From: Euglena gracilis
Taxonomy: Eukaryota; Euglenida; Euglenophyceae; Euglenales
Direction of reading: 5' to 3'
NCBI GenBank assembly: GCA_039621445.1
Contig: CP154956.1
Span: forward strand, 71,980,914 to 72,044,913
Length of the DNA: 64,000 nucleotides
Shown piece by piece: positions 49,919-60,959 of the stretch (positions are counted from its first letter, which is position 1; each line of letters starts with the position of its first letter). The notes below the pieces were generated by a model. That model saw nothing but the letters and a program-made list of their open reading frames with translations, had not been told where the DNA came from and searched no databases. A program made the position numbers and the translations under genes.

Positions 49919-50037
49919 ACGGGGACCATCCAGCAGGGGACGCGCAACATGCACTGGTACCAGCTCGGCGTTGCGAAGGCCCTGTCTTGCCCATGGTCTT
50001 CCCAGGAGTCCTACTCCGTCCATCCGGACGGTGGGAA
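49919..50037 (+). CDS. ATP-grasp gene, exon
   Basis: After acceptor CCTCACAG: TGTIQQGTRNMHWYQLGVAK, then ALSCPWSSQESYSVHPDGG plus two bases completed to Lys. G-T-T/R-N-x-HWYxLG and HPD-x-GK match the family's region after the FRAGR motif. Phase fits both neighbours with donor GTGTGT at 50038. Confidence 0.85.
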
Positions 50038-50624
50038 GTGTGTGGGCGTTCTCAGACTTTCCACCATTGCATTCATCGAGCGAAAACCCACTGGCAATGC
50101 TGCCTCATAAACACTGGTGAATGTTTGATTGATTGCTCCAGCTCACATCTTGATATTAAGGTGCTTCAAACACTTGGGCTGTCGCCTCTCCAATGGTGAT
50201 TTTACACTTGATTTGGGTATTGGCGTTGGGACTCCGGGATGGCATCAATGAATTTCATTTTCCAGCTGGCTTCCCCATAGGATGGGGTCCCCCATCCTGT
50301 GGGGAAGCCAGCAGCCTTCTTTTTTCCAGCCAGTCAAACGCCCAGGCCCAGGCCAACTCCCAGGTGACATTGAGTTTGCGCTTTGGCGGGGCAAGGATGT
50401 GAAAGCAACTCGCTTGTGTTTTGTAGGGCCATCTCCTTATAAAGTGTTTTTTGTAGCCGCAATGAAGATGCTCTGACCCACCTGTCAACCATTTGCAGAT
50501 TTCCCTTGAGCATGGTTTCTCCTGCATCAGGGCGAACCATTAGCAGGGCTGCCTGTTTTCCATTGGCTGCTTGCCCCTGGTCATATTCCACTTATTGGCC
50601 AGTTTCCCCCCCCCCCAGGACCCT

Positions 50625-51125
50625 GTCCTGGGGGGTCCTGGGGGGGTCCTGGGGGGGGTCCTGGGGGGGTGTCCTGGGGGGTCTTGGTGGCCGGCGTCGT
50701 AAACAAGGTAAGTCCCGCCAGGCTCCGGCTCACCTCCACGTACACAGACAAAAAGAGCACGAGGCGAAAAACAGCGCCAGGACAGAAGAAGGGATAAAAG
50801 GCACCACAAAAAAAAAAACCACAGTGCACACAGGGGGTCCTGGGGGGGTCTGGGGGGGTCCTGGGGGGTCCTGGGGGGGTCCTGGGGGGGGCCCCGCAAC
50901 TTTTTGGAAAAATTTCTGCAGCACAAGGTGAGGTTATTTTGAAGCCCGGGGGGGTCCGGGGGGGGGAGGGGCGGGAGCCGCCCCCCCCGGTAGCGGGCGC
51001 CGAAGGCGCCCGGAACTCCACGGTCAGTGGGTCATGTGGGTACCGCCCCCGGTGGGTCCTGGGGGGGTCCTGGGGGGGTCCTGGGGGGTCTTGGGGGGGG
51101 GCCTGGTGGGGTCCTGGGGGGGGGT
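50625..51125. repeat. CTGGGGGGGTC minisatellite blocks
   Basis: Three blocks (50625-50690, 50830-50900, 51055-51125) of 11-13 base units CTGGGGGGGTC or variants, plus a GGGCGCC-GAA-GGCGCCC hairpin at 50995-51011. All lie in one intron of the ATP-grasp gene. Strong G-quadruplex potential on the + strand. Confidence 0.9.
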
Positions 51126-51416
51126 GAGTGGCGATGACTCTCATTTTTAGGGAAATCACGAAAGCAGATGTGAAGGGTTTTTTTTGTCGCCATCTTCAAA
51201 TTTTTTTGCTAAAGAACACCAAACGTGGATTGGGGTGCTTTTGGGACACATTTATGGGGTTTCTGCATATTCACACCTTTTTTTTGCCTGTTAATTGTGT
51301 TTTTTCCCCTCCGAAGTGCAAGAAGGTTTTTTTGAAGGTTTTTTTGAAGGGTTTTTGTACCATGCAGTTTTCGACCTGCCCCGTCGCGCCTCCCGCGCTG
51401 GCGGCCGCCGCCGCAG

Positions 51417-51530
51417 GGACGGTGCGCCGCCCATCGCGGTGCAGGGCCGGGTGGTGCCCGACCTCCGCCACGTGCTGGAGGTGACGTGCCTGTCCCACTT
51501 CCTGCTGGTCCCCGACGTGCCCCCCAGGGA
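51417..51530 (+). CDS. ATP-grasp gene, exon
   Basis: After acceptor GCCGCAG: one base completes Lys, then DGAPPIAVQGRVVPDLRHVL, then EVTCLSHFLLVPDVPPR, donor GTTGCG with two bases left. Phase fits the exon on each side (HPDGGK-DGAPPIAV and PPR-D-ISLTPIVGWDV). The (I/V)PD-x-x-x-(A/V)L..(A/S)H pattern precedes the GWDV strand in this family. Confidence 0.8.
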
Positions 51531-52055
51531 GTTGCGGAGGGCCGGCTGCCCGCCAGCTGGCCCCCAGCGGCACCGCCGTTTGGAATACCCTGTGTCTCCC
51601 CCACCCCTCCAACTCTTTTTTTTTTTTTTTCGGGGACCCAATTTTCGATTGGGAAAATCGATCTGGACATTCCAATATATTTTTGATCTTTCCTGCACAA
51701 TCCTAACCCTTCACCCGCTTTGGAGCAACCATTGGACAGCAATTGAAATGAAGAATGTAAAAGAACCCATTTTTGAAAGTCCGAAGCCCTGCCCGTCCTG
51801 GTCAGCCTTTTTGATCATACAATTTGTCAAGCATTGAAGCAGTCCGAAATACTCTGTAAAATGATCAATATTCATTAACAATTGCAAAAGATTATGTCTG
51901 GAATTTCAGCAGAAATTCATTTTTATGTCAGTTTATGAGTGTGTTGTGTGATTGACGCCCCAAATTTTCTTCCTTAATGTTTTTGATTGACCTTTGATTG
52001 AAAACTAACCTATGTTTCGAGTTTTTTTGTTTGCATGGTCATGGGTCTCCTCCAG

Positions 52056-52104
52056 CATTTCTCTGACACCAATTGTTGGGTGGGATGTCTGCCTGACCAA
52101 CCAG
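52056..52104 (+). CDS. ATP-grasp gene, GWDV exon
   Basis: After acceptor TCCTCCAG: ISLTPIVGWDVCLTNQ, donor GTTCTG, phase 0. G-W-D-V-x-L-T is the strand leading to the metal-binding end of the ATP-grasp site. Confidence 0.85.
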
Positions 52105-52189
52105 GTTCTGTGTTGTGTGTGCTTTTTTCTTTCTTTTTCTTTGTTTGTGCTTTTGATTGTCTTTTGTGTTGCTGGCTCAATTCGGCGAT

Positions 52190-52580
52190 TGCTGCAGTGC
52201 TGTAGCCAGGGCTTTGCTCAAGGACCCCCTCTCGGGCCCAGCCAGCCAGGAGCCTTTTTCCAGCCAGCTCCCCCCCAACGAGATTTGTTTATTTTGCAGC
52301 CGACCGAAAGGTGGCTGATTTTTTGGCTTTTGCCGGATGTAAAAATGGGCCATTTGGGCTGGCCACGGCAAAACTTTGGGTCAGAAAATCGATATTTTTT
52401 GCACACTTGGCACTTTTTTGGGCATTCTTGCAGTTTTGATTTTTTTTGACACCTAGTTTCACCCAAAGGGGCAAATTCCAGCCCTGGGACCCCCACAGGG
52501 GGGGGGGGTCAGCCAGCAGCCTTTTTCCTGCCAGCCCAAAATTTTCAGCCTCTGAGCTGGGGGTTCCTGAAGCGACCCCC
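52190..52580. mobile_element. CAGCCAGCAGCC-type repeat (family B), copy 3
   Basis: Shares with 49495-49893 the order: CAGCCAGC..AGCCTTTTTCCAGCC, ATTTRTTTATTTTGCAGCC, AAACTTTGGRTCAGAAAATCGA, TTTTGCAGTTTTGATTTTT, CAGCCAGCAGCCTTTTTCC. It is non-coding, in the intron after 52104. Confidence 0.75.
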
Positions 52581-53326
52581 TGTCTGGAGTACAGGAGTCT
52601 TTGCGCCAATAAAGTACAAGTATCTTGTGCCCAAAAATCAAGTATTTTGGTTGTGAAGTATTTTGTGTCACAGTTTTCACCTCTCAGAGGATGCAAGTTA
52701 CCCTATTTTGATCTCCATCTGATGTCAGTTGGTTGACGATAGCTGGACTGGGGGGCTACGCCAAATGAAAGCATACGGTATGTTGCATGTATTATGCATC
52801 ACTTGATAAATATGGCAGAGCTTTTGTTTGTCTCAACCATAGAACAGGATCCAACAACTGAACATGCAGCACGCCGATGAGCCTTCATGTTCAGCATTCC
52901 GAACACCAACTGAGAATTAAGAGGACATGTCATTGATATGCCCCAAACCCACCCGTCAGGCTGGCTAAAGGACAATGTGCATAGACCTAGACCTAGTCGT
53001 TTGTAGCGGACAGATATTGTTGAAAATCGCAATAAAGAGGCAATTTTGTGTGCCAGCCCATTGCCCTCTCCCTCTTTCCTCATTTTGTCACAACCAGACA
53101 TCCAGGTTCTCCGTTTTGGAAGCGCTTTGAATATTTCCACCAAATTTTACATTTTCGAAAGTTGCCCATTCCTGTGTGCTCTTGTGGGTCTGCAAAGTGT
53201 GGATTCATTTCATGTGCTGTGAGTAGATTTGTATGTCTCTGCCTGTGTGACATGGCAACCCCTCCGTATGTTGTCCTGCACTGTTTCTTGCTTCCACCGC
53301 ACATTATCTTATTTTTGGGCCATCAG

Positions 53327-53390
53327 GGGATCTGCATGCTGGAGATCAACCTCTCCTGCAACTTCTTCAAGGGCAGCTTCGACGTCGATG
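53327..53390 (+). CDS. ATP-grasp gene, catalytic C-terminal exon
   Basis: After acceptor GCCATCAG: GICMLEINLSCNFFKGSFDV, D, then one base. The LLE-x-N-x-S motif is the metal-binding Glu/Asn pair that closes the ATP-grasp active site. Phase 0 at the start, and its last base pairs with the next exon to make Ala. The intron 52581-53326 holds no exon. Confidence 0.88.
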
Positions 53391-53500
53391 GTCTGTTTCT
53401 CTGTTTTTGCGCTGTTGGTGTTTGAGATTGGAATGGCCTATTGGTGTGTTTCTTACCCACTGGGTATGGGATTGTATTTCATCTTTGCTCTCTTCTACAG

Positions 53501-53682
53501 CGTATTTCCAATTCATGACCGATTATTTCAGGTTCCTTGACACTTTCCGGTGTGCTACTGACACTCTGTTCAGCATTTTTGTTGCTGACGTTTCCAAATT
53601 GGTAGCAATTTTTTGTGGGATTTGCCATGTTTGTTTTATTTTATTATGTTATTTTATTTATCATTCAATTTTTCTCAATTGA
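53501..53682 (+). CDS. ATP-grasp gene, last recognised exon
   Basis: After acceptor CTACAG: completes Ala, then YFQFMTDYFRFLDTFR. The frame continues to a stop at 53680-53682, but the part beyond about 53549 (donor GTGTGC) is AT-rich and hydrophobic and may be intronic. ATP-grasp proteins of this type end shortly after the N-x-S motif, so the protein is probably complete here. Confidence 0.7.
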
Positions 53683-54354
53683 AGAGGGTATTTTTTCAAT
53701 TGACGAAACCGCTACCAACCCAAATTTTTAGCGGGTGCCCTGTTCCACAAAGCCCCAGAGGGGAACTCCACACATGGAATATTGGATGGACGAATTCACT
53801 TTGACAGGATCAGGCCAGGCCAGAGGCCCGATTATGGGTTTCGGTGCGAAGAGATGGGATCTTTTTTTGGGAAATGGCCCTGGACTTCCCGATTTTTGGG
53901 GGTGTCCCCCCCCCCAGGGGGTCTTGCACCGGGCTGGGTTGGTGGGGGGGACCCACTCCCCCAATTCTTAAATTACCTCGTGAAAGTCTTAATTTACCTT
54001 TTTTTGGTGAACCCTCCATTTCTTCCAAGGGATTTTGTTGTATGAGACCTCCAAACACATACTGCTTTCCACAGTTCAAATAAGACATTTTTTTTCCTGT
54101 AGCCCAGATTCCCAAATTCTTGCCATCCCCGACATTTCGTTGTCCCCCCCTTCCCTGGTGTGGGGTGGGGTGTGGGGTGGGGTGGGGTGGGATGGGACTC
54201 CAGTTTCATTTGTCTGGGTTGTCTCATCTCCTGCTTGCTGTCATCTTCGCCGCACAGCTCTGCCGCCCCGCAGGTTGGCGAAGCACCAGAAGGCATCGTA
54301 GGCCGCCATTCATGCTGGCTGCCTGCCTTACCTCCCCCCCCCCTGCCCCCCCCC

Positions 54355-54520
54355 CCCCCCGCCGTCTACCTCATCCATCCCATCGATACACCCCGGGGAA
54401 CAGTTTCTGCCCTTTTGACTGACCCCGGCCCGGTGGTCCCCACCCCCTGCCTCCCCCTCGCTGCCTACATTGCGACCCCGGCGGACGTTGTTGTTGGATG
54501 GCCCCGGGCCAGCAAGGCAA
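54355..54520 (+). CDS. Possible first exon of gene F
   Basis: After a poly-C run, a frame reads AVYLIHPIDTPRGTVSALLT, then LPLAAYIATPADVVVGW. Protein-like but without clear splice sites. Low confidence. Confidence 0.3.
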
Positions 54521-54992
54521 AGGCAATGGTGCACGTGTCGGGGTGCTCGTGCCAAACTCCCCCAGAAGTGGAAACCCAGACCCTGGAAGGTCCCATGGAG
54601 TCTGGGTCTTGTATGGAGTTCCAGGTGCCTTGCCAGAGATGGGAGGGGGCGGTCCCAACAGGGAGGATTGCAACCTGTGGTGTGGTCAGACACTGCAGAT
54701 GGGTGTGTGGTGAGCAGGGCTGGTGTGACGGGCGTGGCAAAAGCTTGGTGGCGCAGTACCGCAGACCTGCCCACCCTTCCCACCCATCCGGCCACCCCTT
54801 TCCTGAAGAAAAAAAAAGGACAATGAACATCCGAAGTGGGTGGAGTGGTCCGCACAGCTGCCATGCGGACGTTGTTGTGCCCCTCCTCTCCCCGTGTGTG
54901 CGTCGGGGGAGGGGGGGGGGTCCTCTCTCTGCCGCGCCTCGCAGATGCCCGCCCTCCGTGGTGCCACTGCGGCCGCTGCCTCCTCCCGGCAG

Positions 54993-55060
54993 CTGCAGAT
55001 GCGGGCGGCGTTCGATGCGCTCTTCCCCACCCAGGGGGCTCTGTGCTGCTTCTTGTTGGG
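54993..55060 (+). CDS. Unrecognised protein (gene F), exon
   Basis: After acceptor CCCGGCAG: LQMRAAFDALFPTQGALCCF. Short amphipathic helix; the 3' limit is unclear. No family recognised. Confidence 0.35.
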
Positions 55061-55598
55061 GCCTTCTTTTGGGCCACCTTCCACGTTCCTCGGGGACGGT
55101 TGGGATTTTGTTTCGTACAATATTTGCCTTTGCAAATGCCATCCAGAACGATCATGCTGCTTTAATGGCGAAGGGGTCTTCACATACAGTCCCCCATGTC
55201 ATATCACCGGTGACAACTGGACCGGAAGACCAAGCTGGGACACATCGCAACCGAAGTCTGCGCCGTTAAGTCTGCCAGGGCCTTCTTTGCCACCCATCTT
55301 TGCCGGTAGTATGGGGCTCCCCTCCCGTCCCCCTCCCCGGGTCCTCCTGGTCTGCCCCCTCCCCCAACAGACCCCCCGCCCCCGACCCGGAGGACAAACC
55401 TGGACGCTGTACCAGGTCTCACTCAGGGCCGGCCCTCGCCCTTCCAGGCAGCCCGATCGAGGGGCCTCTGCGGGGGCGGCCGGCCCTGGCGGCGGGGCGG
55501 CCCCTCCCCCTCCCCCTTCACGCCCCCGGCCGGCCCCGCGGCCGGCGCCCCCACGGCGGGCGGCGCGCGGCGCGCGCGCCGCGGCCCCGCGCCCAGGC

Positions 55599-55677
55599 GA
55601 TGGGCGAGCTGTTCTCACAGCTGGAGCGCCGCGGCTCCCTCCCGGAGCCAGGGGCCCGCTCCGTGGGCCGCCCCTGA
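55599..55677 (+). CDS. Unrecognised protein (gene F), exon
   Basis: After acceptor CGCCCAG: AMGELFSQLERRGSLPEPGA, then either a donor GTGGGC near 55660 or a stop at 55675-55677. The preceding 150 bases are very GC-rich and open in several frames, so extension upstream is possible. Confidence 0.4.
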
Positions 55678-56631
55678 TGTGCCCCCTCGGCCGGAAAAAC
55701 GTTTTGGGAATTAGGCACCAGGAGGTGTGGTTTAGGCCTTTTTTTTGAGAGCGCAGTCCGCCACGTGAAGGGCACCACCAACTCGGGACGTTTTTGCCTG
55801 GATGGGCTTGGGCGGGCCGCAGTTCTTCCATTCCCCCCCGGCAAACCGTTGCGGCTAGTGCCATTGTCCTTGCCCTGCGGCTCTGCCGTGGCAAACAGTG
55901 GGCCCCTGCCCCCGGCCCATCCTCCTGCCCATGTCCCCCCTGCCGCTGCCGGCCGCCCCCTGCGCTGTTTCTCCCACGCCCACACCGCCTCCCGGGCCAC
56001 CGTCCCTCGCCCCCAGGGGGCTGTTTTGGGGACGTGGATGTTGATATTTTGCCTCTCGTGGACTACACATTATATCATAGTTGCATATTTGGTGAAATTC
56101 ACTCGCGACCCTGTCCCCTGAAGTTTCTCCCGAGTTTCGACTGGAATCCAGTGAAGTGTACTTCCCCATCGGTCCATGTGCGCCACCCCCTGCCCATGAC
56201 CTTACCCTCCTCAGTTCCACCCACTTCCTCCTCCTCCGTGTCCTCCCCATCCCCGGCCCCAGCCCCTGCCTCCCCCATCGCCTTCGCTACCTCGGAAGTC
56301 GCTGACCCCACCCCGTTCCTCTCCCAGTGCCATTCATCCTTACGTCACATGAGGGAGGGAAGATATCGTGCTGGTACGCTGTGAGTGTGAGTACGTGACA
56401 GTTCTTGTGGCACAGGCCACCTTTGGTGTTCTTGCATCTTTGTTGAGTGTGGTTCATTAGGACGGCCATTTGCGGCTCGTTTGTGTGCACCCCAAAAAGG
56501 GAATCTGGAACCACACTAAATCAACGTCTGGATGCCAAATGGTATTAATTGCGGGCATCGCAGGTTGTGCGAACAAGGGTGGCGCTGATGCCACTGTCCC
56601 CGACCCGCACCCTTCCCTGCCCCCCCTCGAG

Positions 56632-56771
56632 GCCGTAGACCTGACCTTCTCCACCCACCTCCAGCTCGGGCTGCAGCACCAGCGCGTCGTGGCCAACGAC
56701 GAGCTCGCCTACCTGCTGGACGGGGCCTCCCCCAAGTGGCCCTCCGCCGCCCGCATCCCAGCCCCGGGGTG
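56632..56771 (+). CDS. Unrecognised protein (gene F), exon
   Basis: After acceptor CCCCTCGAG: AVDLTFSTHLQLGLQHQRVV, then ANDELAYLLDGASPKW and ARIPAPG plus two bases, with a good donor GTAGGT. The join to 57683 is phase-consistent. The helix content is high; no family recognised. Confidence 0.6.
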
Positions 56772-57682
56772 GTAGGTTGAGTATGGGGGGGGGGTGGGAT
56801 GGAAGTGGCCTGGACCCACACCACTGCCTCATGTGACTGACTGTTTTTTCAAAGTGGCTGAATCATTTTTGGCTCCAGATCCCAAGGGGTCGGCCAGGAT
56901 CGATCGAAAGCGGCCCATCTGGCACCAGAAATGCTCGAGAGGCGACCCGCGAAGTGGCGATGCGTGATTTTTTTTTGCCGCAAGGTGCATTCTCAGGCAG
57001 GGGGCTTCCTGTGAAACCACTTTGCCTGCAGGGGGGGGAATATGCAACTTGCATAATTTTCATTTTTTTTGCATAATCAGGTTTCCCCGAAATTTGCATT
57101 TTTTTGCATTTTTTTGCATAAAATATTTTGCCCTGGAAAAATTTTGGGTGTGTTGATAACAAGTTGCGTTCCACGTTGTGCAATGAAACGCGACGTGCCG
57201 TTGCTTTATTGATGTTCAATGGTGACCTGGAGGGACGATTTGCTTAGACTGAACATTGACAGGTCACATGTTTTACCGATTTTAGGCAGCAAAACTCTGT
57301 TATATTCCAGCCTTTTCTCAGGGGTTTTATGCAAGTTGCATCTTTTTGCAATTTTTTTTGCATTTTTTCGCTTTTTTTTGCATTTTTTTGACTTGCATAA
57401 TTTGAAGGGCCAAGTTGCATAACCCCCCCCTGTTGCCTGTCAAAGAGACCAAATCGAACGGCAAGGTGCAATGCACCGCACACCTTCCACCCCGTGCCAT
57501 AGTAACCCCAAGAACAGCCGAGGGATTGCCATCCCCGTCGCTGGCCCTCTCCAACCCGCCCCTAACAGACCCCGCCCAAGCTGGCTGCCTCATCCCTTGG
57601 GTCCCATACGCCACTGCAGTGCCAGGGCCATCGAGGGTCCCATTTTGCCCCCCCCCCGCCTCGGGCCCCCGGCCCTCCACAG

Positions 57683-57885
57683 CCTCCGGCAGTGGCTGGC
57701 CGGCGCGGAGGCCACCGCCCACGTCCGGGCGGAGAGCCAACTGCCGGCGCTGCTCCGCGCCGCGGCGGAGTTCGACCCGGCGGACCGCCCGCTGGCGGCG
57801 GCCTGCCTGGGCGTGCTGGTGGCCGTCGCCACCACCCAGGCCCATGGCACGAAGCTGGCCCCATCGGCTGGGACGCCAGCAAGAG
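57683..57885 (+). CDS. Unrecognised protein (gene F), exon
   Basis: After acceptor CCTCCACAG, one base completes a Cys codon, then LRQWLAGAEATAHVRAESQL, PALLRAAAEFDPADRP and AAACLGVLVAVATTQAHG. Three Leu/Ala helices suggest an armadillo- or TPR-like helical repeat. The donor GTCGTT is weak. No family recognised. Confidence 0.6.
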
Positions 57886-58126
57886 GTCGTTGCCCGTTTT
57901 TTTTTTAGTGATGTTGTCCTTCCGAAACTTATTTCCAATTTTTGTCAGCTTTTTTTTGTCTCGTTTGTGTTACCCCACCTCCTGCACCTGGCATGGCTGA
58001 TTGCATTCCTTGATCGACCACATATGGCATAAAGTGGAGCCCCCGCACTTAAGTTTGGGGTTGCTGAGCTCTTATCTCTTCAGAGTGAGAGCGAAGCTTA
58101 CCACTGGGGAAAAGGGGGGGTAGAAC

Positions 58127-58479
58127 AGGCAATTGCTTAAGCACTGACCAACCCCCCCCCCCCGGGGGGTGGGTGACTGGTTTTTTCAGAGTGACTGACT
58201 GGTTTTTGGCCCGGACCCCCCCCCCCCCCCCCGGGGGGGTCGGCCAGGAGTGGGCAAAAGTGGCTTGAGTGACCCCGGCGCCGAAGGCGCCGGAAAATTT
58301 TTTTGGGCCTAAAATGGCCTAAAGTGACTGGAAAGTGGCCGTTTTTCTGAGTGGCCGACCCCACCCCCCCGGGGGGGTAGTGACTGGCTGGTTTTTTGAA
58401 AATGAGTGACTGACTGGTTTTTAAAAAAAGTGGAGTGACCCCCCCTCCCCCCCCCGGGGGTCGGTAAGCAATTGTATGG
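58127..58479. mobile_element. 350-bp inverted-repeat element with GGGGTAGAAC flanks
   Basis: Imperfect inverted ends CAATTGCTTAAGCACTGACC and GGTCGGTAAGCAATTG enclose poly-C/G runs, the hairpin CCGGCGCC-GAA-GGCGCCGG (58275-58293) and repeated GTGACTGACTGGTTTTT. GGGGTAGAAC occurs just outside both ends, consistent with a target duplication of 8-10 bases. It is non-coding, in gene F. Confidence 0.8.
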
Positions 58480-58689
58480 GGTAGAACCCCCCCCCCGCCC
58501 TTGGGTAGATTGTGAAAACCGCGGATTATCACCATGACCCCGGCCTGGTTCCCAGAATTTTTTTTGCAGTCGCGAGCGACTGGATTCCTAGTTTCCGAAT
58601 TACCTCCATTTGACCCCCAACTCCCCGCCTGGCCTGAGTTATTCACCCGCGAAGGGGTCCAAACTGGGTGGGATTGGCCCCTCTTCCGC

Positions 58690-59770
58690 CTCTGCCATTT
58701 CGCCGGGGTCCAAAAATGGGTCAAAAATCAATTTTTCGAAAATGTCTCGAGAAAACATACGTTATTTCCAGAAACGTTGGTCGGACGAAATGTACCCCTG
58801 GAGGCCCTCTATCACTGTCCGTTCGCCGTTTTGGCCTCCAACACGCCTGGCCCATGTTCTGGCGCGCTTTTGCGGCACAAAACGGCCATTTTGGGGGTTG
58901 TTTTATGACGTTTTTTTGGTCAAAAATCAATTTTCCCAAAATATCTCAACAATGAAGCAAGATCAAAGAAAATGCCGGGAGAGCAAAAATGAAGCCCTTG
59001 GAATGCCCTATCCAACCATTGTTTACTTTTCCCCCAAACCTTTCATGTAGCCCGAGTTACGGCCATTTTTCGGCCAATTTTGGCCATTTTGGGCTGTTTT
59101 CGGGTCAAAATCGATGTTTTCAAAATATCTCAGAAATGAAGCAAAATCAAAGGAAATGTCCAGAGGCCTAAATTGAAGCCTTTGGAACGCCCTATCTAAC
59201 GGTATTTTGATTTCCCCACAACTCCCCGCCTAGCCCGAAATATGGCCGATTTACGGGCCAGAACAGCGCGGCAGTCTTATGACTTTTCGGCCCTTTTTTG
59301 GGTCAAAAATCAAATTTTTCAAAAATTACTCAAAAATGTTGGGTAATCAAACAAAATGTCCGAAACCTAAATTGAAGCCCTTAAAATGCCTTATCTAACA
59401 GTATTTTGATTTCCCCGCAACTCCCCGCCTAGGCCATTTTTCGGCCGATTTTGGCCCATTTTGTACAGTTTTGATCTGTTTTGACTTTTGACCGTTTTCG
59501 GCCATTTTGGGGTCAAAAAGTCGAAAAAGTCGAAAAAATTCGGGAAATTTTTTTTGCCCCAAACAATGTTTTTTGGCCTCCCGGACCCGGAAAAACGGTT
59601 TTTGGGCCGAAAATGAGCGTTTTTCGAACCCCCCGGCGCCTCGTTTTTGGCCCGAAACCCATGGAGTTTGGGTCAAAAATGGGTCGCAAAAAATCGAAAA
59701 TTTTTTTTGCCCGAAACGATGTTTTTTTTTGGCCTCCCGGACCCGGAAAACCTGTTTTTGAGCCGAAAAC
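58690..59770. repeat. Degenerate tandem array, about 190-210 bp unit (family E)
   Basis: Units begin with GGGTCAAAAATCAATTTTTC near 58705, 58917, 59105, 59299 and 59510. They continue through an AAATTGAAGCCCTT..GCCCTATCTAAC block and ATTTTGATTTCCCC.CAACTCCCCGCC. Single units occur at 30205-30480. It carries no coding frame. Confidence 0.85.
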
Positions 59771-59897
59771 ATACCAAAAATTGCTTCCCATAACTTCGCC
59801 TTTGCCTAGCCTCTGCGCCACATTTTCGGTTTTACAATCGAATACTACTCAAGATAAAGAGCTCAGCACTATTCAAAACCTGGTACTTGTGGGGATA

Positions 59898-59952
59898 TAT
59901 GGGGGGGGGGGGGGGGGGGGGGTGGGGGTGGGTGGGGGGGGGGGGGGGGGTG
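59898..59952. repeat. Poly-G tract of about 50 bases
   Basis: Runs of 23 and 17 G separated by GTGGGGGTGGGTG. A very strong G-quadruplex candidate; also a likely site of assembly error. Confidence 0.95.
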
Positions 59953-60176
59953 TCTAGAAACATTAGGTATTGCATGCTCCTGGTTGCACAAGAAAAGGAC
60001 CTTGTTGTTTTGGTTCTGGGGGATCCGGGGGGGGGGAGGTGCCCCCTAGACGGGGCTGAAGACGAAGGCCGAGTAAGTCAAAAAATAAATGATTCCAAAA
60101 ATTGTGCGTGTGGGGTACTGTGGGCTATTGTGGGGGCTCCATTGTACGCCATCGCTCTGGTCGACATAGACGCCAG

Positions 60177-60331
60177 CGCGCGCACCCCCCCCCCCAATGC
60201 GGGCCGCCATGGCCCTGTCGCCGACCCCTCCAATCACCACGCGATCGACGCCGCCGTCTGGCACGCCTTCCTCTCCGTCCTCAGCCCTCGCCCAGCCCCT
60301 CTGACCAGCACACTCCCCACCGACAACCAGG
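60177..60331 (+). CDS. Unrecognised protein (gene F), exon
   Basis: The frame reads NHHAIDAAVWHAFLSVLSPR, then PAPLTSTLPTDNQ, with donor GTATGA at 60332. The 5' limit (acceptor GACGCCAG) is uncertain and phase with 57885 was not resolved. The end phase agrees with 60720. Confidence 0.5.
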
Positions 60332-60719
60332 GTATGAGGTCAGCGTTGGTTTTGCAGAAGGGAGGTCGGACCCCCTCCTCGGTGGGGCTACAGGAAAATC
60401 ATGTGGAAGGGGGTGGGTCGACCTCCCCCTCACCCACCACAGCTGCAAAGGAAGATTTTGACCTGAAAATTGGTGACCTGGTGGTTGGGGTCCCCCCAAC
60501 CACCAAAATGGTTGACCAACATCTATCCACCCACCCACCCACCCCCACCACCCCTGGGGATGGGGATTGCTGTACAACCCTGCCCTCGGGAAGGGGGGTC
60601 TGACCTCCCACCAAAAAACAACAACAACTAAAACCTTCTCTCAGCGCTTCGAGCTTGGATAAAATTTGTGTTTTTGGTCGGATGTGTGCAAAAACGCAAT
60701 TGTTTGGCCTTTTTTTTAG

Positions 60720-60955
60720 CCCCCCAAAGCAAAGCGCCGGAAATGAAGCGCCAGAAAAGCACAGGAGGAGGGGGGTCCTACACTCCCCCAGGGGGTGCAT
60801 CCCCCAATGCCCTGCCGATGATTTTTCGGAGGTCTTCTCGATGGACTCCAGCGGTACGGACGACGAACCTGCTGCAAAGCGGCGCTGTGCGACAAATCTC
60901 TGACAGAGAACTCAGCTCGAGCAGGCGGTTTGTCTCCCAGTCGTTGTCAAAATAG
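60720..60955 (+). CDS. Unrecognised protein (gene F), terminal exon
   Basis: After acceptor TTTTTTTAG, the phase-consistent frame reads APQSKAPEMKRQKSTGGGGS, then PMIFRRSSRWTPAVR and RRFVSQSLSK, stopping at 60953-60955: a basic, Gly/Ser-rich tail. A second frame also looks coding at its end (ADDFSEVFSMDSSGTDDE, AAKRRC, stop at 60901-60903), so the true C-terminus is not settled. Confidence 0.45.
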
Positions 60956-60959
60956 AACA

